The notes under the pieces are model-generated. The model searched no databases. It saw only the letters and a list, made by a program, of their open reading frames with translations, and was not told the DNA's origin. A stretch of 39,716 nt of DNA. It comes from CAZUVM01 sp964623885. Lineage in GTDB: Bacteria > Verrucomicrobiota > Verrucomicrobiia > Limisphaerales > UBA8199. The stretch lies in NCBI GenBank assembly GCA_964623885.1, contig CAZUVM010000115.1, positions 1 through 39,716 of the forward strand. Direction: 5' to 3'. The translations under genes and the position numbers were made by a program. Every line of letters begins with the position of its first letter. The stretch's first letter is position 1. Shown here one piece after another: positions 35,803-39,716 of the stretch.

Positions 35803-35871
35803 GCAAATGCTCGTTTCTGCTTGCATTCGCTCAACCTGGCAGGGATAAGATGGAAGCGTTCCCGAAAAGAA

Positions 35872-37236
35872 ATGAGTGCTCCAGATCCTCGCTATATGGT
35901 TTTTTGTCGAATCAGTCGGCCACAATTGGCACCGGTCTGGGCCACCGTGGTTCTTGTGCTCGCGATGTTCGGACGCGCCGTCGCCCAGCCAACGATTGTA
36001 TCCGTAGTACCCACAAACACGGCCACTGGGGTCTCGCCCACCGCCCCCGTGGTCATCACCTTCAGTGCGCCGATGGATACAAACCTGACCACAGCCACGT
36101 TTTACACGTCCATCACCACACCGCCGTATGTCTACTACTACACCAACACTGTGTCGTGGAACGCCACGAGCAATGTCCTAACCAGCGCGCCTGCGCCTGC
36201 CTTCATGTCGTCCGCTTTTGTTGTTTGGTCCGTTTCCGGGCGCAGTCTTGGCGGCACCGCTCTCTCGGGCACGAAATCGGGCCATTTTACTACCGGTTCG
36301 ACTAACCTAAGCGGGACGGGCACCAACGCCGTGACCACGTTTGTCGTCGGCAGGGTCAGTCTTTACGGCCAAGCTTCGACCGCCCAACCCACGCCCAACT
36401 CAGTGGAACCTTTCGTGTTTCTTGCTTCTACCACCCTTGCCTCGAACCGCAACGCGAACAGTATCACGGTGACCCTGCCCAACGCGGCGGTGTCGAACCT
36501 CCTGCAAAACCCCACTGCGCCTGAGAATTGGAACTTCGGCATCTTTAACACCAATAGCGCAGTTTTGGATACGAATTTTCCACCCGGCACCTACACATTC
36601 AACGTCAACGCGAACGCATCCAACGAAACCTTTGGGGTCAGCTTCCCGGCGAGCCTGGTCCAGCCGCCTGCGCCACATCTCGCGAACTTTGTGGCGGCGC
36701 AATCGGTGAACCCTGCCCAGCCATTCACGCTCCAGTGGGATGCTTTCAGCGGAGGCGCGAGGACGGATTACATCGTCGCGACGGTGGCCACCGTCTGGCA
36801 GTCACCGAATCCTGGCACTGCCAACGCCTTGAACGGCACCGCGACGTCGGTGACGATTCCGGCCGGGACCCTGGCGCCGGGAACGACCTACACGGCATCG
36901 ATCGGCTTCTCTCACGCGCTCCTTGCTACCAATGGAACCGACGCTACGTATGTGTACCGTGCGACCGATACTCAGTTCTCGCTGACCACGACGACGGGTT
37001 CCACCACGCCGCCGGTCATGACCAATTTCGTCTGGAGCGCGGGCACCTTCGGATTCGATGTGCTAACTTCTGCGGGCCAAACGGTGACGGTAGTTACGTC
37101 GACCAATCCGGCGACGCCGCTCGCCAGTTGGTCGGTACTGCAGACTTTCACCAACCCGGGAACGTCCATTCATATCAGCGATCCGCGGTCGATAACTAAC
37201 CCGGCCACATTTTATCGGCTGCGAAACGGGAATTGA
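35872..37236 (+). CDS. Secreted Ig-like/fibronectin-like protein
   Basis: From the ATG at 35872 there are 454 residues. A hydrophobic export segment (APVWATVVLVLAMFGRAVAQ) precedes an SbsA-type Ig-like domain (TIVSVVPTNTATGVSPTAPVVITFSAPMD, residues about 38-145), a beta-rich middle (about 155-275), a fibronectin III-like region ('QPFTLQWDAFSGG...YIVATVATVW', about 290-385) and the C-terminal domain typical of verrucomicrobial exported proteins, ending 'SITNPATFYRLRNGN'. No catalytic motif is present. It is 69 bases downstream of the sulfatase and could be co-transcribed as a surface or binding partner. The N-terminal 20 residues make the exact start unsure. Confidence 0.82.
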   Translation: MSAPDPRYMVFCRISRPQLAPVWATVVLVLAMFGRAVAQPTIVSVVPTNTATGVSPTAPVVITFSAPMDTNLTTATFYTSITTPPYVYYYTNTVSWNATSNVLTSAPAPAFMSSAFVVWSVSGRSLGGTALSGTKSGHFTTGSTNLSGTGTNAVTTFVVGRVSLYGQASTAQPTPNSVEPFVFLASTTLASNRNANSITVTLPNAAVSNLLQNPTAPENWNFGIFNTNSAVLDTNFPPGTYTFNVNANASNETFGVSFPASLVQPPAPHLANFVAAQSVNPAQPFTLQWDAFSGGARTDYIVATVATVWQSPNPGTANALNGTATSVTIPAGTLAPGTTYTASIGFSHALLATNGTDATYVYRATDTQFSLTTTTGSTTPPVMTNFVWSAGTFGFDVLTSAGQTVTVVTSTNPATPLASWSVLQTFTNPGTSIHISDPRSITNPATFYRLRNGN

Positions 37237-37330
37237 TAGATTGAGAAGCAAGAAGAGCGAACGAATCCCTTATTATACGCTACCGAGGAGTGCGAGAGCG
37301 CAGTCAGACGAGTCCTCAAATGACACGGGC

Positions 37331-37729
37331 ATGAGCCGACTTATGCGATTTCCCAGTGCGGTCCGGCGCGACCCAGGCATCGAGACGTGGATGCGCGAGA
37401 ATGATGATGAATTGGGCGAGATCGCGCGGCGCTGGTTTGAAGTCATGCGAGCCTGCGGAGACGAGGTCCGAGAACTATTACACGACGGTCATCCCACGGC
37501 ATGCGTGGGGGATGCGGCGTTCGCTTACACCAACGCGTTCAAAGCTCACGTCAATGTGGGTTTTTTTCATGGTGCCGAGCTTGCCGATCCCGATGGCTTG
37601 CTTGAGGGCACCGGCAAGTTCATGCGGCATGTGAAGCTGGGACCTGGTCGGCAGGTTGATGATGCGGCTTTGAGGAGGCTCGTCCACGCCGCATACATTG
37701 ATATGCGGCAACGGCTCAAAGCGGCCTGA
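37331..37729 (+). CDS. DUF1801-family protein
   Basis: The ATG at 37331 gives 132 residues, starting MSRLMRFPSAVRRDPGIETWM; the longer frame has unlikely sequence and is rejected. The pattern 'RELLHDGHPTACVGDAAFAYTNAFKAHVNVGFFHGAELADPDGLLEGTGKFMRHVKL' is the DUF1801/YdhG-like core, a small alpha/beta fold of unknown function. It is soluble with no membrane segment. It stands alone, convergent with the PAS gene. Confidence 0.85.
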   Translation: MSRLMRFPSAVRRDPGIETWMRENDDELGEIARRWFEVMRACGDEVRELLHDGHPTACVGDAAFAYTNAFKAHVNVGFFHGAELADPDGLLEGTGKFMRHVKLGPGRQVDDAALRRLVHAAYIDMRQRLKAA

Positions 37730-37829
37730 AAATTACCAGCGAGCGAATCCAAGTCAGCAGAAAACGGTGAAACTATGGCGCGGGACAAATCACTGCGCGG
37801 ACGCGCGGATGCATTTGAGCGCCGCTTGG

Positions 37830-39239
37830 TTACCGAGCAGGATTGGGCTGATTGTCAGGGTAGAGATCGGGGTAGAGCTTTTGAGCGCAATCCGGGCAGA
37901 TGCTATGCGTGAAGTCAGCATTCGAGCGAGCGCGGATGTACAGTTCGATCTGGTTCCAGTAACCCTGGTCATCGCGAATTTTTTTGCAATGACTGCAGAT
38001 GGGTAGCAAACCACTGAGGGTTTTGACCTCACGCAATGCCGCCTGGAGCCGGCCGACCAATTGTTCGCGTTCGCGTTCGGCTTTGCGACGTTCGGTAATA
38101 TCGCGGGCGATGGTTGAGGCGCCGACGATTCGGCCGGCGGTATCGCGAACCGGAGAAATGCTCAAGGAAACTTCGACCAGTCGGCCATCACGCGTTCGAC
38201 GGATGGTCTCGAAGTGCTGGATTTGTTCTCCGCGGCCAACTCTTTCGAGTAACGGGAGCAGCTCCGCGTCACGTTCGGGCGGCATGAGCATGCCGACCGA
38301 GCGCCCGATTGCTTCGGCCGCGGTGTAGCCGTAAAGCCGTTCCGCGGCAGCGTTCCAAATCGATATAGTGCCATCGAGGGATTTGCCGATGATCGCGTCT
38401 TCAGACGAGGCGACAACCGCAGCGAGGCGAGCCAGTTCCTGTTCGGCGCGTTTCCGGTCAGTGATATCGCGAATGATGGAACTATTCCGAGCCACGCCAT
38501 GACGGTCTCTAAAAACAGCACTTGAGACCTCGCCAGTGAATTTGGAGCCATCGGCGCGCAGAAAGGTCAGTTCGAATCGCGCTTTGCCGGTTCGGGCGCG
38601 TTCGGCCACTGCGATTTCCGCCGCGAGGGTGTCGGCGGGATCAATTAACGTATGGCGGTCCAGGCGGCGAAGCTCTTCTTCGGTTCGGCCGAATATTTGG
38701 CAAGCCTCGCGGTTGGCGGCCAGGACCTTGCCTTTGGAGTCGGTCAACAGGATGGCATCGCGACAGTTTTCGACGATGGAAGCATAGCGCTCCTCGCTTT
38801 CGCGCAAGGCCTCGACGTGTTCGCGCAAACGCAGATGCGCGTCGCGTTCGCGGGCCAGCGCCAAACGGGTTCGTCGAGAGAGCACCACTACGATGATGCT
38901 AAGAAAGAAAAAGAATCCAGTGCTGACCCAGTTGGCTTCGTCCTGAATCACCAACGAGTGTCGGGGTGCGATGAAGAACCAATCTGCCAGGAAAAAGCCG
39001 GCGCCAGCAGTCGCGAGCACCGGGCCGGTGCCCGTATACCTTGCGACCAGTAGTACCCCCAGGAAAAAGGACACATACGGAAGGCGTTCGCCCCAAACGG
39101 GATCGAGAACAAGCCTGAGGACAAATGCCAAAGCGACGCATCCGGCGGCGAGCAGGTAAGCCTTTAGGCCGGTTAGCGACGGCTGGTCCATCGCTCCACG
39201 GTTGGAAGCCGGGCCGGCGGAATTAGCTTCAGCTTCCAT
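37830..39239 (-). CDS. DUF4118-PAS-PAS membrane protein with four-Cys C-terminal tail, no kinase domain
   Basis: From the ATG at 39239 the product is 469 residues. A KdpD-like DUF4118 region of about four helices (residues 20-120; 'AYLLAAGCVALAFVLRLVLDPVWG', 'FFLGVLLVARYTGTG') precedes a coiled coil (LARERDAHLRLREHVEALRESEERY), PAS 1 (about 145-265, 'IVENCRDAILLTDSKGKVLAANREA') and PAS 2 (about 270-390, 'ASSEDAIIGKSLDGTISIWNAAAERLYGYTA'). Each PAS ends in a 'IRDITDRKRAEQE'-type linker. The C-terminus carries CSHCKKIRDDQGYWNQIELYI near 413 and ICPDCAQKLYPDLYP near 449, two CxxC pairs that may bind a metal. No HisKA, HATPase or GGDEF domain is present, so its output is not known. Confidence 0.85.
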   Translation of the reverse strand: MEAEANSAGPASNRGAMDQPSLTGLKAYLLAAGCVALAFVLRLVLDPVWGERLPYVSFFLGVLLVARYTGTGPVLATAGAGFFLADWFFIAPRHSLVIQDEANWVSTGFFFFLSIIVVVLSRRTRLALARERDAHLRLREHVEALRESEERYASIVENCRDAILLTDSKGKVLAANREACQIFGRTEEELRRLDRHTLIDPADTLAAEIAVAERARTGKARFELTFLRADGSKFTGEVSSAVFRDRHGVARNSSIIRDITDRKRAEQELARLAAVVASSEDAIIGKSLDGTISIWNAAAERLYGYTAAEAIGRSVGMLMPPERDAELLPLLERVGRGEQIQHFETIRRTRDGRLVEVSLSISPVRDTAGRIVGASTIARDITERRKAEREREQLVGRLQAALREVKTLSGLLPICSHCKKIRDDQGYWNQIELYIRARSNADFTHSICPDCAQKLYPDLYPDNQPNPAR

Positions 39240-39716
39240 AGGCTGGAAACACAAGCCGATTCACGCCTGAATGTAATGGGCTTTGCACGCCAGGAAGATA
39301 GGGTTGGGTGAGGGCAAGCGTCAATCCCGGTGGCGCATTTGAGCGCGGAATGCAGAGTTCGGAATGCGGAAAAGGCGGAGCGGAGATTGAGATTACGATT
39401 AAGCCTTGACGATTGAGTCAACCACGGATGGACACGGATGAACACTGATAAAAGCCGAACCGGCCAACATTTTGTCAGAACGCCGGCGGTCACCCAATGG
39501 TGAGTTCCACCTTCCTTTACTGGGCTCCGAATTCATTCGGTAAATCCGTGTTCATCTGTGTTCATCCGTGGTTTTCTTCTGCATGGTTACGGCTTAGTCC
39601 TTCTTCTCCCAGGCTTGCATCGGGCCGCCCCTAAACCTGGCATGAAGATTTCGAAGACAATCTGGAAGAAACAAGTTAAACCGAAACATCCATGAACACT
39701 GAAATCGATGCTGAAG
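39240..39716. other. Intergenic region with inverted repeats at the right edge
   Basis: No gene is supported. An imperfect inverted pair (39420-39449 and 39544-39573) and 'cggaatgc' repeats near 39350 lie here. A possible start codon at 39692 (MNTEIDAE, overlapping the TGA of a 17-codon frame from 39642) is cut by the window edge and too short to assign. Confidence 0.5.
39420..39573. repeat. Inverted pair of 'aaccacggatg...gaacac' repeats
   Basis: The unit at 39420-39449 and the reverse complement of 39544-39573 share 27 of 30 bases (aaccacggatg-acac-gatgaacac-gat). They lie about 95 bases apart and would form a long stem. Dispersed repeats of this wording are common in environmental verrucomicrobial and planctomycete genomes, as far as I recall. 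Confidence 0.65.

Noticed and set aside
37275..37300. 'taccgaggagt' shared with 30157-30167 as a regulatory motif
   Set aside because: It is an 11-base match at two unrelated positions, which is not convincing without a third copy or conservation.

Overview
The window most likely comes from a soil or freshwater member of the Verrucomicrobiota (Limisphaerales/Pedosphaera type). This is inferred from protein style: large secreted proteins rich in 'TN' and 'SGD' with a C-terminal domain ending in 'YRLVYP', 'FRVRAN' or 'YRLRNGN', a sulfatase, a TPR-sulfotransferase, PAS proteins with a Cys tail, and many short intergenic inverted repeats. No rRNA, tRNA, CRISPR array or complete prophage was seen.

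Bases 1-6561 hold a giant secreted protein, open at the left edge, with a LamG domain, a parallel beta-helix, Ig-like domains and three dockerin-type modules. It is coupled by a 4-base ATGA overlap to a small secreted protein that I read as cohesin-like. Together they may form a secreted adhesive or scaffold pair.

Bases 6600-12700 are an accessory, decayed region. It holds a frameshifted serine hydrolase, small orphan genes, a C-terminal remnant that looks like an integron-type tyrosine recombinase, REP-like inverted repeats, a truncated secreted-protein tail, a leucine-rich-repeat protein and a six-helix membrane protein.

Bases 13120-20730 are the membrane arm of respiratory complex I, in the order nuoJ-nuoK-nuoL-nuoM-nuoM2-nuoN, tightly packed. 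Two consecutive NuoM paralogs and an apparently lengthened NuoL lateral helix match the architecture called '2M' complex I, which is proposed to pump extra protons. The peripheral-arm genes (nuoA-I) are not in the window.

Bases 20786-23956 continue on the same strand with a fumarylacetoacetate-hydrolase-family enzyme, a 58-residue ORF overlapping a PIN-domain nuclease (a possible toxin-antitoxin pair), and proS. Bases 23974-30000 carry two sensor histidine kinases (one hybrid), an FHA protein and an enlarged rimO. Bases 30340-37240 carry a TPR-sulfotransferase, tadA, a secreted M20 amidohydrolase, a sulfatase and a secreted Ig-like protein. The right end has a DUF1801 protein, a DUF4118-PAS-PAS protein with a four-cysteine tail and no kinase domain, and a repeat-rich intergenic region.
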